Shown: positions 17,122 to 25,529 of the stretch, one piece after another | How positions within the stretch are numbered: the first letter of the stretch is position 1 | Layout of the letters: every line of letters starts with the position of its first letter | Position numbers and translations under genes: made by a program | Notes under the pieces: model-generated | What the model was told of the DNA's origin: nothing | Seen by the model: only the letters and a program-made list of their open reading frames with translations | Databases searched by the model: none | Assembly (NCBI GenBank): GCA_965215345.1 | Contig: CBDCDL010000001.1 | Span: forward strand, 496,001 to 560,000 | Direction of reading: 5' to 3' | Source: CATQHW01 sp965215345 | GTDB taxonomy: Bacteria > Spirochaetota > Spirochaetia > SZUA-6 > Bin103 | DNA length: 64,000 nt

Positions 17122-18039
17122 TCAGCGATCGACGAGCCGCGCCAGGTCGTCGGCGCAGGCGTCCAGGTCGAAGCGGGGGTTCCAGCCCCAGTCGCGCCGC
17201 GCGCTGGCGTCCTCCATGGCCGAAGGGATGGTGCCGAGCATGGCGATCACGTCGCGGTGCGGCTCGAAGCGGTAGCGGAACCCGTCCACGCGGCGGCTGA
17301 CCGCGTCGGCGAAGTCCTGCGTGGAGGGCGAGAAGGCGTGCAGGTTGTACACCCGCCGGGTCAGGCGCGCGCCGTCGGCGTCCACCAGCCCCAGGATGCC
17401 GTCGATCACGTCCCGCACGTAGATGGTCGTCACGCGCAGATCGGGCGGGGCGGGGTACACGAAGGGCTCGCCGCGGCGGGCGGCCAGGAAGGCGTGCGAG
17501 GGATAGGCGCTTACCGCGCCGGGCGGCGCGTACGGCGACACGACCACGGGTAGCCGCACGGCGCGAAAGTCCAGGCCGGCGGTCTGCCACAGGTAGACGC
17601 CCATGCGCTCGACCGCGACCTTGGTGACCCCGTAGATGGTGACCGGCCACTGCGGCTGGTCCTCCGGCAACGGGTCGGGAAGCTCGCCCGCGTAGGTGGC
17701 GAGGGTGCTGGGGAAGAAGAAGCGGCTCACGCCGCGCTCGGCGGCGGCGCGCAGCAACTCGATCGACGCGCTGGCGTTCACGCGCCAGGCGGTGGCGGGG
17801 TCGGCCTCCGAGGAAAGGGTCAAGAGCGACGCCATGTGCAGGATGCACTCGGGCCGGACCTCGTCGAGGAGCTTCGTCATGCGGGCGCTGTCGGTGATGT
17901 CGGCCTGCTCGAAGCGGACGCCGGGGACGACCGGCGGTTCGCGGTCGATGCCGATGACCTCCGTGCCGGCCGCCTGCAGGCGCTCCACCAGCAGGCGCGC
18001 CAGGTTGCCGGCGGCGCCGGTGACCAGGTAGCGGGTCAT
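17122..18039 (-). CDS. NAD-dependent epimerase/dehydratase family protein
   Basis: An extended short-chain dehydrogenase of 305 residues. The nucleotide motif is VTGAAGNLARLL (residues ~6-17); the acidic residue in VIGIDREP indicates NAD(H); FFFPSTLATYAG and YGVTKVAVE carry the catalytic Ser/Thr and Y-x3-K. The region resembles L-threonine 3-dehydrogenase-like and nucleotide-sugar epimerases; the substrate is not clear. ATG at 18039 overlaps the stop of the upstream hydrolase (ATGA), so the two are co-translated and may act in one pathway. Confidence 0.87.
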   Translation of the reverse strand: MTRYLVTGAAGNLARLLVERLQAAGTEVIGIDREPPVVPGVRFEQADITDSARMTKLLDEVRPECILHMASLLTLSSEADPATAWRVNASASIELLRAAAERGVSRFFFPSTLATYAGELPDPLPEDQPQWPVTIYGVTKVAVERMGVYLWQTAGLDFRAVRLPVVVSPYAPPGAVSAYPSHAFLAARRGEPFVYPAPPDLRVTTIYVRDVIDGILGLVDADGARLTRRVYNLHAFSPSTQDFADAVSRRVDGFRYRFEPHRDVIAMLGTIPSAMEDASARRDWGWNPRFDLDACADDLARLVDR

Positions 18040-19913
18040 CGGGCGCCCGCCGTGAGGGGGCCGTGGCGGCGGTCGGTGATCGGCAAGTCGCCCGCCATCT
18101 CGATCAGGTCGGGTATGTCCAGGATCTCGCGCATGCTGAAACAGTACAGCGGGTATTCCGGGCCGTTCGGGTCCACGTGCGACTCGACCAGGTCGTCCAG
18201 GGAGTAGGGCAGCCCGTCGGTGGTGACGCAGGCGTAAGCGCCGGGATCGCGCGCGGCGGCCAGCAACGCCACCATGGAGGCGACTCGGCCGGCGGCCTGC
18301 ACCTGGACCGGGCTGCCGAACCGGTCGGCTGCCCAGGCGGCAGCCGCGGCGAGCTGGCCCACCTGCAGCCCCAGGACCGGCCGGCCGATCGCCCGCAGCA
18401 GCAGCGCGTACGGCTGGGAGGCGGCCAGCAGGCCGGCGCCGATCAGGTCGACGTGCAGGAATGCCCGTCCCGCCTCGCGGGCGCACGACTCCGGGTCGCC
18501 GGCCGCGCCGGGCGGGAGAGCGCCGATGCTGACGAGGGAGCCGGCGGCGCCGTCGGGGACGGCCAGGCGCGCGGGCAGCGGCCAGTAGCCGTCCACCTGC
18601 AGCGTGATCTCCTCCACCCGCGCGCCCAGCCCGTCGCGCACCCGGACCCAGCTCGCCTGCGTGGTGGCGGCGGTCACGGAGCCGTCGCGGTAGCCGATCA
18701 CCCGGTCGATGTCGGCGCGCGCCGGTTCGCGGGGCCGGTCCGCCTCGCGCCGCCGGAGCTCCTGCAGGCGGTCCGTGGCGAGGGTCGCGAAGGTCGCGCG
18801 CTCCTCGGGCAGCCCGACCCACAGGTCGCGCTCGTGGTAGAGCTCGTCCCGGTACGGCAGCTCGCCGCCGGGCATGTCCAGACCGAGGTGGCGGTTCACC
18901 CACGCGTAGAAGGCAAGGCGGTTGCCCGCGTCGTAGTTGTGGCCGGGATCGGTGCCGACGTGCAGGGCGCAGCGCTCGCCGACACCGAGCAGCTCGTAGG
19001 CGCCGCGCGCCGCCTCATAGGTGCCGGCCGCCGCCTTGTGCGGCTGGAAGCAGCAGTCGTCGTAGCGGTTGAAGATGAACAGCACCGGGCGGGGCGCCAC
19101 CAGCGCCGACAGCACGTCGTAATCGCCGATCGCGCACAGGCCGGCCGGCAGCTGCTCGGCGTCGCCGACGTCTGCCAGGTCGCGCCGGTCGGCCGCAGGC
19201 ATGTGCCCGGCGACCGGCACGCTCACCGCCACGCGCTCGTCCAGCGCGGACAGCACGATGGTCTGCCAGCCGCCGCCGGACAGCCCGGTCATGGCCACGC
19301 GCGCCGGGTCGGTCAGCTCGTGATCGATGAGAAGGTCCAGGGCGCGCTTCATGGTCAGGTAGAACACCCCGGCGCCGGCCCGGCCCAGCAGGTCCAGGAG
19401 CTGCTGGTGGTTGTGCGGAGACAGGTTGGTCATCTCGCCGCGGCCGAGCAGCTCCAGGCTGAGCGCGGGCAGTCCGCGGCGTGCCAGGTTGCTGCAGCGC
19501 GCCTGCTTGTGCTCGACGGCGATGCCGCGCGGCTCGTGGCCGTTCACGTCCAGCACGGCCGGGGTCGAGCGCTCGCCGCCCAGGGGCGTGGCCGGCTCGT
19601 AGAGCAGCGCGGGCACCCACACGCCGGGGTAGCCCTCGAAGCGCAGCTTGCGGATGCGGTACTCGGGGGCGGGTTCGAGCGTGTCGCCCCAGACCACCGG
19701 CGGCGCCTCCCGCAGCAGGTCCGGCGGATGGCCGTGCAGGTAGAGCTCAAGGTAGCGGGCACGCAGCTCGGCGGCGCGGGCCTGCCACTCGGCCGCCGTG
19801 TCCGGCAGCGCGAGCCGCGGCCCGTGGCGGGCGACGTATTCGTACATGAGGCGGTTGCCGAGGTCGGGCCCGGCGGCTCCGGCGATGACCGGAGCGAGGG
19901 GAGACTCGTTCAT
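18036..19913 (-). CDS. Large alpha/beta hydrolase (acetyl-xylan esterase/dienelactone-hydrolase-like)
   Basis: About 625 residues from ATG 19913. The nucleophile elbow is MTGLSGGGWQT, with an oxyanion region PAVLDVNGHEPRG and a later acid/His region (RPVLFIFNRYDDCCF, GTDPGHNYD) as in acetyl-xylan esterase-like hydrolases. A C-terminal 220-residue region of unknown function follows. No signal peptide, so it is probably cytosolic. It is the first gene of the colinear minus-strand run that continues into the epimerase and ABC genes. Confidence 0.8.
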   Translation of the reverse strand: MNESPLAPVIAGAAGPDLGNRLMYEYVARHGPRLALPDTAAEWQARAAELRARYLELYLHGHPPDLLREAPPVVWGDTLEPAPEYRIRKLRFEGYPGVWVPALLYEPATPLGGERSTPAVLDVNGHEPRGIAVEHKQARCSNLARRGLPALSLELLGRGEMTNLSPHNHQQLLDLLGRAGAGVFYLTMKRALDLLIDHELTDPARVAMTGLSGGGWQTIVLSALDERVAVSVPVAGHMPAADRRDLADVGDAEQLPAGLCAIGDYDVLSALVAPRPVLFIFNRYDDCCFQPHKAAAGTYEAARGAYELLGVGERCALHVGTDPGHNYDAGNRLAFYAWVNRHLGLDMPGGELPYRDELYHERDLWVGLPEERATFATLATDRLQELRRREADRPREPARADIDRVIGYRDGSVTAATTQASWVRVRDGLGARVEEITLQVDGYWPLPARLAVPDGAAGSLVSIGALPPGAAGDPESCAREAGRAFLHVDLIGAGLLAASQPYALLLRAIGRPVLGLQVGQLAAAAAWAADRFGSPVQVQAAGRVASMVALLAAARDPGAYACVTTDGLPYSLDDLVESHVDPNGPEYPLYCFSMREILDIPDLIEMAGDLPITDRRHGPLTAGAR

Positions 19914-20010
19914 GTCAGTGCTTGGCCCCGATGATAGACTATGCGGACACGAGGGGGGCGACCCCCAATGGGTTCCGTTTCCGGTACCATGATCTGATGG
20001 AGGATGACCC

Positions 20011-20880
20011 ATGGCGAGTTCGGTGCTCTCTCCGGTCAAGCGGCAGATCGACTATCCCAGTTCCGACGGCAAACCGATGGCGGAAAGCAGCGTTCATTAC
20101 ACCTGTCTGACCGAGGCGTGCAGCGGGCTGCAGCGCTACTTTCGCCACCGCCCCGACGTGTTCGTGGCCGGCAATCTGCTGATCTACTACAAGGAAGGTG
20201 AAGTCGACGAGAGGGTAGCGCCGGACGTGTTCGTGGTGATGGGGGTGGGGAACCACGACCGGAGTTCGTACCTGCTGTGGAAGGAACGCACGGTGCCGAG
20301 CTTCGTGCTGGAGATTACCTCACGGAGTACGCGGCGAGAGGACCAGGGGAAGAAGCGGGAGTTGTATGGCCGGTGGGGAGTGCGGGAGTACTGGCAGTAC
20401 GACCCACTGGGGGAGTGGCTGAAGCCGCCGCTGCGGGGCTTGGAGCTGGCCGCCGGGGAGTATGGGGAGTATGGGGAGTTGCCGTCATGGGAGCTGGCGG
20501 ACGGGACGCTGGCGATGGCGAGTGGGGTACTGGGGCTGGAACTGCGCAGCGGAGCGAGCGGGTTACGCTTCCACGATACGGAGACGGGGCGGAACCTGCT
20601 GACGCGTGCGGAGACGGAAGCGGCGCGGGAGCGGGCCGAACGGGGACGGGAACAGGAGCGGCAGGCACGGCAGCGGGCCGAACAGGAACGGGAGCGGGCC
20701 GAACAGGGACGGGAGCGGGCCGAACAGGAACGGGAGCAGGCCGAGCGGGCACGGCAACAGGCCGAGCGGGCACGGCAGCGGGAGAAACAGGCACGGGAGG
20801 CGGCGGAAGCACGCGTTGCCGAACTGGAGGCGTTGGCGCGCCGCGAGCGGCCGGGTGACGGTGCGGTCCGCGACCGCTGA
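20011..20880 (+). CDS. Uma2 family endonuclease-like protein with a charged coiled-coil tail
   Basis: The N-terminal 190 residues are a Uma2 (DUF820) restriction-like fold: APDVFVVMGV supplies the Asp, PSFVLEITSRSTRRED the E-x-(T/K)-like strand, and KKRELYGRWGVREYWQYDP the diagnostic following motif. The last 90 residues are a highly repetitive Glu/Arg/Gln stretch made of near-exact 12- and 24-base DNA repeats (about 20625-20800), probably a coiled coil whose length can vary by slippage. Uma2 proteins are abundant in cyanobacteria and some other phyla, function unproven. ATG is preceded by GGAGG at 19999-20003. Confidence 0.85.
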   Translation: MASSVLSPVKRQIDYPSSDGKPMAESSVHYTCLTEACSGLQRYFRHRPDVFVAGNLLIYYKEGEVDERVAPDVFVVMGVGNHDRSSYLLWKERTVPSFVLEITSRSTRREDQGKKRELYGRWGVREYWQYDPLGEWLKPPLRGLELAAGEYGEYGELPSWELADGTLAMASGVLGLELRSGASGLRFHDTETGRNLLTRAETEAARERAERGREQERQARQRAEQERERAEQGRERAEQEREQAERARQQAERARQREKQAREAAEARVAELEALARRERPGDGAVRDR

Positions 20881-21000
20881 CGGCACGGCGAGCGCCGGTG
20901 AGGACCAACGGGCGGCGAGCGGTACGGTGGTGATCATGGTTCAACGGACGAGGTTGGTGTAGGCTCGAAGGCGATCAATCCTACGAAGGGGGTGTCTCAC

Positions 21001-22710
21001 ATGAGAAAGACACTGACGATCGGCCTCGTGCTGCCGCTCCTTCTGCTTGGCGCTGCGGGCGCGCTGGCGGAGGGACAGGAAGAAGGGGCCGCCGGGCCGA
21101 TGGAGATAAGCTGGCTGGGGCTGTACAGCACCGACATCGTCGACGACAACCCGATCCAGCAGCATCTGGAGGAGATGTTCCCGGTCAAGTTCATCAACAC
21201 GTTGGCGGACTACAGTGAAGTGGAGCAGAACGCGCTGCGGGTGGCTTCCGACGAGCATCCCGACGCGATGTACACGTGGGGCTTCAACCGGCTGGAGTGG
21301 TACCTCAAGGGAGCGTTCCGTTCGATTCCCCGGTCGATGATCGAGGAGCACATGCCCAACTACGTGAAGTCCATGAACGATCTGGGCCCCGGCTCCTGGT
21401 TCTACGGCCTGGTTCCCGGGTCGAGCGACCAGTACTACGGCATCCCCCGGCGTGAGGACTACCAGGACGGGTGCGGCTACCTGCCGCAGATGCGGCTGGA
21501 CTGGCTGGAGCGGGGCGACACCGGTCTCGCTCCGGACGCCGGCGCGCTGGAGGACTTGGCGCCCACGGCGGCCCCGGGCACCTACATGCGCTGGCTGGAC
21601 CAGTACACCTGGGATCAGCTCGAGACGATCCTGCGCTCCTTCGCGGGCGGCGACTTCGACGGCAACGGCCAGGACGACACGATCGCCTTCGGCTGGCGCG
21701 GCCAGGCGCTCATCCACTGGAGCGGCGCCGGCTTGGTCTTCTACACCTACGGCGTCAACGAGGTGGACAACTACCAGGAAACCGACGGCAGCACGGTGAA
21801 GGCCGCCACCTACTCGCGCAGCAAGGCGGCGCTGGAGAAGCTGCAGCAGTGGTGGCAGGAAGGGCTGATGGACTCCGAGCTGCCGGCGGTCGACAACACC
21901 CTGCTCACCAACAAGATCGTGCAGGGCCAGGTCGGTTCCTTCATGCGCAGCAGGGCGTGCGGGCGCAACGCGGAGGTGGGCAATCCGCCGGACCTGTGCA
22001 ACCAGAACGTCGAGCAGGGTCCCGACCCGAACGCCAAGTGGCTGACCATGCTGATGCCGATCTCGCCGTTCGGCGACAGCCGCTGCCGCATGGAGAACAA
22101 GGCGATGCCGATCGCCGCTGCCAGCGGTGCATTCGTCGTGCGCCACGACGTGTCGGACGAGAAGCTGGCGCTGATCCTGCAGATCTACGACTACACCAAC
22201 TACGATCCCGAAGGCATGGTGATCGCCTACTACGGCCTCCCCGGCATGCACTTCAACTGGGAGGGCGAGCCGTTCGCCTCCCGGGTGATCCCGACCGATG
22301 AGGTTCGCGAGGGCGGGGGCATCTACCGCAGCACGCAGGGCATCCTGTACTACAACGCCTACTCGCCGCACGAGGGCATCCTGCAGTACCGCCGCGACGC
22401 TTGGTTGAACAACGACGTCAACAACTTCGTGAAGGCCGGGGGCATGTACAACACCTCCGAGCGCGCCTATCGCGAGGACCTGTTCAACCAGACGCGCTAC
22501 AACGAGCTGTGGGCGCAGGGCCGCTCCGCGCTGACCACCATTCGCGACGACTTCTTCTGGCGGGCGATCACGACCGACCTGGACATCGACGCCGAGTGGC
22601 CGGCCTACGTCGAGACCTGGATGAACGCCGGCGGCCGCGAGCTGCTGGACGAACTGGAGATGGCGCCGACCGTCGCGGACATCCGCGCCGGTCGCGTCAC
22701 GCCTCCGTAA
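21001..22710 (+). CDS. Extracellular solute-binding protein of a sugar ABC transporter (LplA-type)
   Basis: A 569-residue periplasmic or membrane-tethered receptor. The signal peptide is MRKTLTIGLVLPLLLLGAAG followed by ALAEGQEEG; no clear lipobox Cys is present. The body shows the large type-II binding-protein pattern of LplA/YtcQ relatives: WLGLYSTDIVDDNPIQQHLE, DEHPDAMYTWG, DGNGQDDTIAFGW. Its partners are the two permeases on the opposite strand, from which it is separated by a bidirectional terminator. ATG 21001 follows GAAGGGGG; a GTG at 20992 is less likely. Oligosaccharide is the likely ligand. Confidence 0.88.
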   Translation: MRKTLTIGLVLPLLLLGAAGALAEGQEEGAAGPMEISWLGLYSTDIVDDNPIQQHLEEMFPVKFINTLADYSEVEQNALRVASDEHPDAMYTWGFNRLEWYLKGAFRSIPRSMIEEHMPNYVKSMNDLGPGSWFYGLVPGSSDQYYGIPRREDYQDGCGYLPQMRLDWLERGDTGLAPDAGALEDLAPTAAPGTYMRWLDQYTWDQLETILRSFAGGDFDGNGQDDTIAFGWRGQALIHWSGAGLVFYTYGVNEVDNYQETDGSTVKAATYSRSKAALEKLQQWWQEGLMDSELPAVDNTLLTNKIVQGQVGSFMRSRACGRNAEVGNPPDLCNQNVEQGPDPNAKWLTMLMPISPFGDSRCRMENKAMPIAAASGAFVVRHDVSDEKLALILQIYDYTNYDPEGMVIAYYGLPGMHFNWEGEPFASRVIPTDEVREGGGIYRSTQGILYYNAYSPHEGILQYRRDAWLNNDVNNFVKAGGMYNTSERAYREDLFNQTRYNELWAQGRSALTTIRDDFFWRAITTDLDIDAEWPAYVETWMNAGGRELLDELEMAPTVADIRAGRVTPP

Positions 22711-22734
22711 CCGGATTCTTCGGACCGGTTTGAT

Positions 22735-22762
22735 GAAAGGGGCGCCTGCGGGCGCCCCTTTC
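22735..22762. terminator. Bidirectional rho-independent terminator
   Basis: Perfect 12-bp stem GAAAGGGGCGCC / GGCGCCCCTTTC with loop TGCG, flanked by A-rich and T-rich edges on both strands. It sits between the convergent binding-protein and permease genes and can serve both. Confidence 0.85.
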
Positions 22763-22773
22763 CCATGGGAGCG

Positions 22774-23688
22774 CTACCCTTTGAGCGATCCCAGCATGAC
22801 CCCTTTCACGAAGTACTTCTGCACGAAGGGGTAGAGCAGGATGATCGGGCCGATGGTGACCAGCACCGTGGCGGCCTGGATCGACTCCGGCGGGATGCGC
22901 GCCAGCCCCAGCTCGCCCAGGTCCTCCAGCATGCGCGCCATGAAATTGTCCACCTGATCGATCAGCCGCGCCCGGAAGAGGAGCTCGCGCACCATCATCT
23001 GCAGCACCTGCAGGTGCTTCTTGGACGCGAAGATCATCGCGTGGAACCATTCGTTCCAGTAGCTGACCGCGTTCCACAGGGCGATCACGGCGATCACCGG
23101 CTTGGACAGCGGCACCATGATCCGGAACAGCACCCGCCAGTAGCCGGCGCCGTCGATCACCGCCGAGTCCTCCATCGCCTGGTCGATGGTCATCAGGAAA
23201 TTGCGGGCGATGATGATGTAGAAGGCGTTGATCGCCAGCGGCAGGATCAACACCAGGCGGGTGTTGATCAGCCCCAGGCCGCGGATCAGGAGGTAGAAGG
23301 GGATCAGTCCGCCGGAGAAGAACAGGGTCATCAGATAGACGGCGGTGATCGGTGCGCGGAACGGGAGGTTGCGCTTGGACAGCGCGTACGCGCCGGTGAA
23401 GGTCACCAGCAGCGAGGCGAGCGTCCCGAACACGGTGCGGAAGATGGTGTTGAAGTAGGCCAGGCCGACGTTCTCTTCCCGGAACACGTAGTACCACGGC
23501 TCCAGCCGCCAATCGCTGATCCATACGTGCATGCCCAGTCGATACAGATCGTCGGGCGGCGAGAACGCCTGCAGGATGATCGTCCAGAACGGATAGAGGA
23601 AGGTGATCGCCAGCACGAGCAGAAACGCGTAGTTGCCGGCGTCGAACAGCCTGCTGCCGATCGATTCCCTGCCTCTGACGACCGCCAC
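22774..23688 (-). CDS. lplC: Sugar ABC transporter permease (LplC/YtcP-type)
   Basis: About 304 residues with six predicted membrane segments, from YAFLLVLAITFLYPFWTIIL to the last near PIILLYPFVQKYF. The EAA-type coupling loop is MEDSAVIDGAGYWRVLFRIMVPLSKP (starting MEDSAVIDGAG). The C-terminus YFVKGVMLGSLKG is the classic ending of carbohydrate permeases of the CUT1 family. GTG at 23688 begins 8 bases after the stop of the partner permease; the frame is open further upstream but into that gene. It pairs with LplB-type permease and the binding protein; no dedicated ATPase is encoded here. Confidence 0.88.
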   Translation of the reverse strand: MAVVRGRESIGSRLFDAGNYAFLLVLAITFLYPFWTIILQAFSPPDDLYRLGMHVWISDWRLEPWYYVFREENVGLAYFNTIFRTVFGTLASLLVTFTGAYALSKRNLPFRAPITAVYLMTLFFSGGLIPFYLLIRGLGLINTRLVLILPLAINAFYIIIARNFLMTIDQAMEDSAVIDGAGYWRVLFRIMVPLSKPVIAVIALWNAVSYWNEWFHAMIFASKKHLQVLQMMVRELLFRARLIDQVDNFMARMLEDLGELGLARIPPESIQAATVLVTIGPIILLYPFVQKYFVKGVMLGSLKG

Positions 23689-23695
23689 GCCCGTC

Positions 23696-24664
23696 CTACC
23701 AGAGCCCGAATTCGCTGCGGCGCCTGACCGCCTCGTTGACGGCAAGCACGATGATCAGCCCGGCGACGTTGCGGAACAGGCCCACGGCCGCCGTGTACCC
23801 GTACTGCCCCTCGACGATGCCGGACCGGTAGATGTAGGTGTCGATCACGTCGGCGACCGAGTACACCAGGGGGTTGTAGAAGTTGAAGATCTGATCGAAC
23901 CCCTCGTCCAGCACCTTGGAGACCTGCAGCAACAGCAGGATCACGATCACCGGCACCATCGCCGGTATGGTGATCCGCAGCGCCTTGGCGAAGCGGCCGG
24001 CGCCGTCGATCTCCGCGCTCTCGTACAGCTCGGGATCCACCGACGACAGCGCGGCCAGGAACACGATCGTCCCCCAGCCGACGCTCTGCCAGATGCCGGT
24101 CACCACCAGCAACCCGCGGAAGGTGGGCACGTTGGTCAGCCAGTTGATGGGCTCCAGCCCGACCAGGGTGAACAGGTAGCCGATGATGCCGCGCTGCGAG
24201 GAGAGGATCTCCCGGAAGATGCCGTACAGCACCACCCACGACATGAAGTGCGGCAGGTAGCTGATCGACTGCACGGTCCGCTTGTAGGCGCCGTTGCGCA
24301 CCTCGTTGAGCAGCAGCGCCAGGATCACCGGCGCGGGGAAGGCGAAGATGATGCGCAGCACGCTCAGCCAGAAGGTGTTCCACACCACCCGCAGGAAGAA
24401 CGGATCGGTGGTGAGCCGCTTGAAATGGGCGAAGTCGTTCCACGGGCTGCCCAGGATGCCCTTGGTGACGTTGAAGTCCTTGAAGGCGATCAGCGCGCCG
24501 TAGATCGGCACGTACTTGAACAGGATCAGCAGCCCCAGGGAGAGCGACAGCAGCACATAGAACGAGCGCATCCGCAGGAACCGGCGCATGGTCTGCCGGC
24601 GCAGGACGACCTTGTAGCGCTTTGCCAGGTCCTCCTGGGTCTCGGCCGGCGCGATGAAGCTCAT
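23696..24664 (-). CDS. lplB: Sugar ABC transporter permease (LplB/YteP-type)
   Basis: About 322 residues with six membrane segments. The N-terminus has the LplB-like RSFYVLLSLSLGLLILFKYVP and IYGALIAFKDFN, and the coupling loop is ELYESAEIDGAGRFAKALRI. The C-terminus NEAVRRRSEFGLW is typical of LplB/UgpA relatives in polysaccharide utilisation. ATG 24664 overlaps the stop of the upstream P-loop kinase (ATGA). It is the first of the two permease genes. Confidence 0.88.
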   Translation of the reverse strand: MSFIAPAETQEDLAKRYKVVLRRQTMRRFLRMRSFYVLLSLSLGLLILFKYVPIYGALIAFKDFNVTKGILGSPWNDFAHFKRLTTDPFFLRVVWNTFWLSVLRIIFAFPAPVILALLLNEVRNGAYKRTVQSISYLPHFMSWVVLYGIFREILSSQRGIIGYLFTLVGLEPINWLTNVPTFRGLLVVTGIWQSVGWGTIVFLAALSSVDPELYESAEIDGAGRFAKALRITIPAMVPVIVILLLLQVSKVLDEGFDQIFNFYNPLVYSVADVIDTYIYRSGIVEGQYGYTAAVGLFRNVAGLIIVLAVNEAVRRRSEFGLW

Positions 24665-25341
24665 GGGGAGGCTCCGGCGGCGCGCTTCGCGCGGTCCCGG
24701 CCGGTGAGGAACGGCTCCAGCCCCGCGGCCATGGCGTGCACGGACTCCTCGACGGTCGCGTTTCCGGTGTCGATCTCCAGCTTGTTGGCGATCTTCGATG
24801 TCGCGAAGGCGGCGGCGAAGCGGTCGAGGACCAGCTCGACGTCCGTTTGCGGCACCACCGGCCGCTTGTGCGGCTGCTCGCGTATGCGCCGGCGAATCAC
24901 GTCCGGGCCGGCCTTGACGTGCACCAGCACCGTTTCCGGCGCCAGCCTGACGATGCGCTCCTCGATCGCCGGCGCGTGCTTGCCGGCGCGGTCCCCGGCC
25001 TCTCCGGGGCCGCCGTAGCCGTAGTAGAGGTCGGCGTAGATGGTGTCCTCGATGTAGAAGCCGACGATGAGCTGGTCCTCGGGCTCCCCGTGCTCGGCGA
25101 CGGTGTGGTAGTAGAGGTTGTGGCGCTGCCACGCCTCCTTCTGCCGGGTGGAGAGGGCCATGTAGAGGTCGGCCTCCTCCTCGGTGATCTCGTCCGGGTA
25201 GTGGGTTACCGTGTACGGGATCTTCCAGTGGTCGTGGATGGAGCCCAGGTCGATGCCCAGGTGGGCGCGGGCGTGCTCGTGGAAGGCTATGGCCAGGGTC
25301 GTGGTGCCCGCGTACTCGCACCCGATCAGAATCAGCTTCAT
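24661..25341 (-). CDS. P-loop nucleoside/nucleotide kinase-like protein
   Basis: A 226-residue protein starting MKLILIGCEYAGTTTLA, a P-loop variant in which the usual Lys of GKT/S is Thr (GCEYAGTTT). Later motifs resemble thymidylate-kinase-like folds: a central IVGFYIEDTIYADLYYG, VLVHVKAGPDVIRRRIREQPHKRP with lid-like Arg residues, and a C-terminal LEIDTGN strand. No family I can name. Its 4-base overlap with the LplB-type permease places it in the sugar-uptake operon as the first gene, which suggests it handles a product of the imported glycan or acts in regulation. Confidence 0.65.
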   Translation of the reverse strand: MKLILIGCEYAGTTTLAIAFHEHARAHLGIDLGSIHDHWKIPYTVTHYPDEITEEEADLYMALSTRQKEAWQRHNLYYHTVAEHGEPEDQLIVGFYIEDTIYADLYYGYGGPGEAGDRAGKHAPAIEERIVRLAPETVLVHVKAGPDVIRRRIREQPHKRPVVPQTDVELVLDRFAAAFATSKIANKLEIDTGNATVEESVHAMAAGLEPFLTGRDRAKRAAGASP

Positions 25342-25529
25342 GGCGTTCGCCTCACCGGGGAGCCGCGTGCAGCATACCCGTTGATCGCCGCCGGCGCATG
25401 GCCCCTGGAGATCGCCGCTACGGCTCGGCGGGGACGGAGATGATCACATCGGCATGGTGCGGTAGCAGGAGGATGGCAGGTAGGCTCCGTGCGGTCGGTC
25501 GTCCCGCAGGGAGACGAACAGGACCTGCG

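Noticed and set aside
18063..19934. 623-codon plus-strand frame opposite the hydrolase
   Set aside because: Antisense shadow with repetitive Gly/Val/Arg; no domain.
20315..20944. Minus-strand Pro-Val-Arg repeat protein
   Set aside because: It is the antisense reading of the Uma2 coiled-coil repeat.
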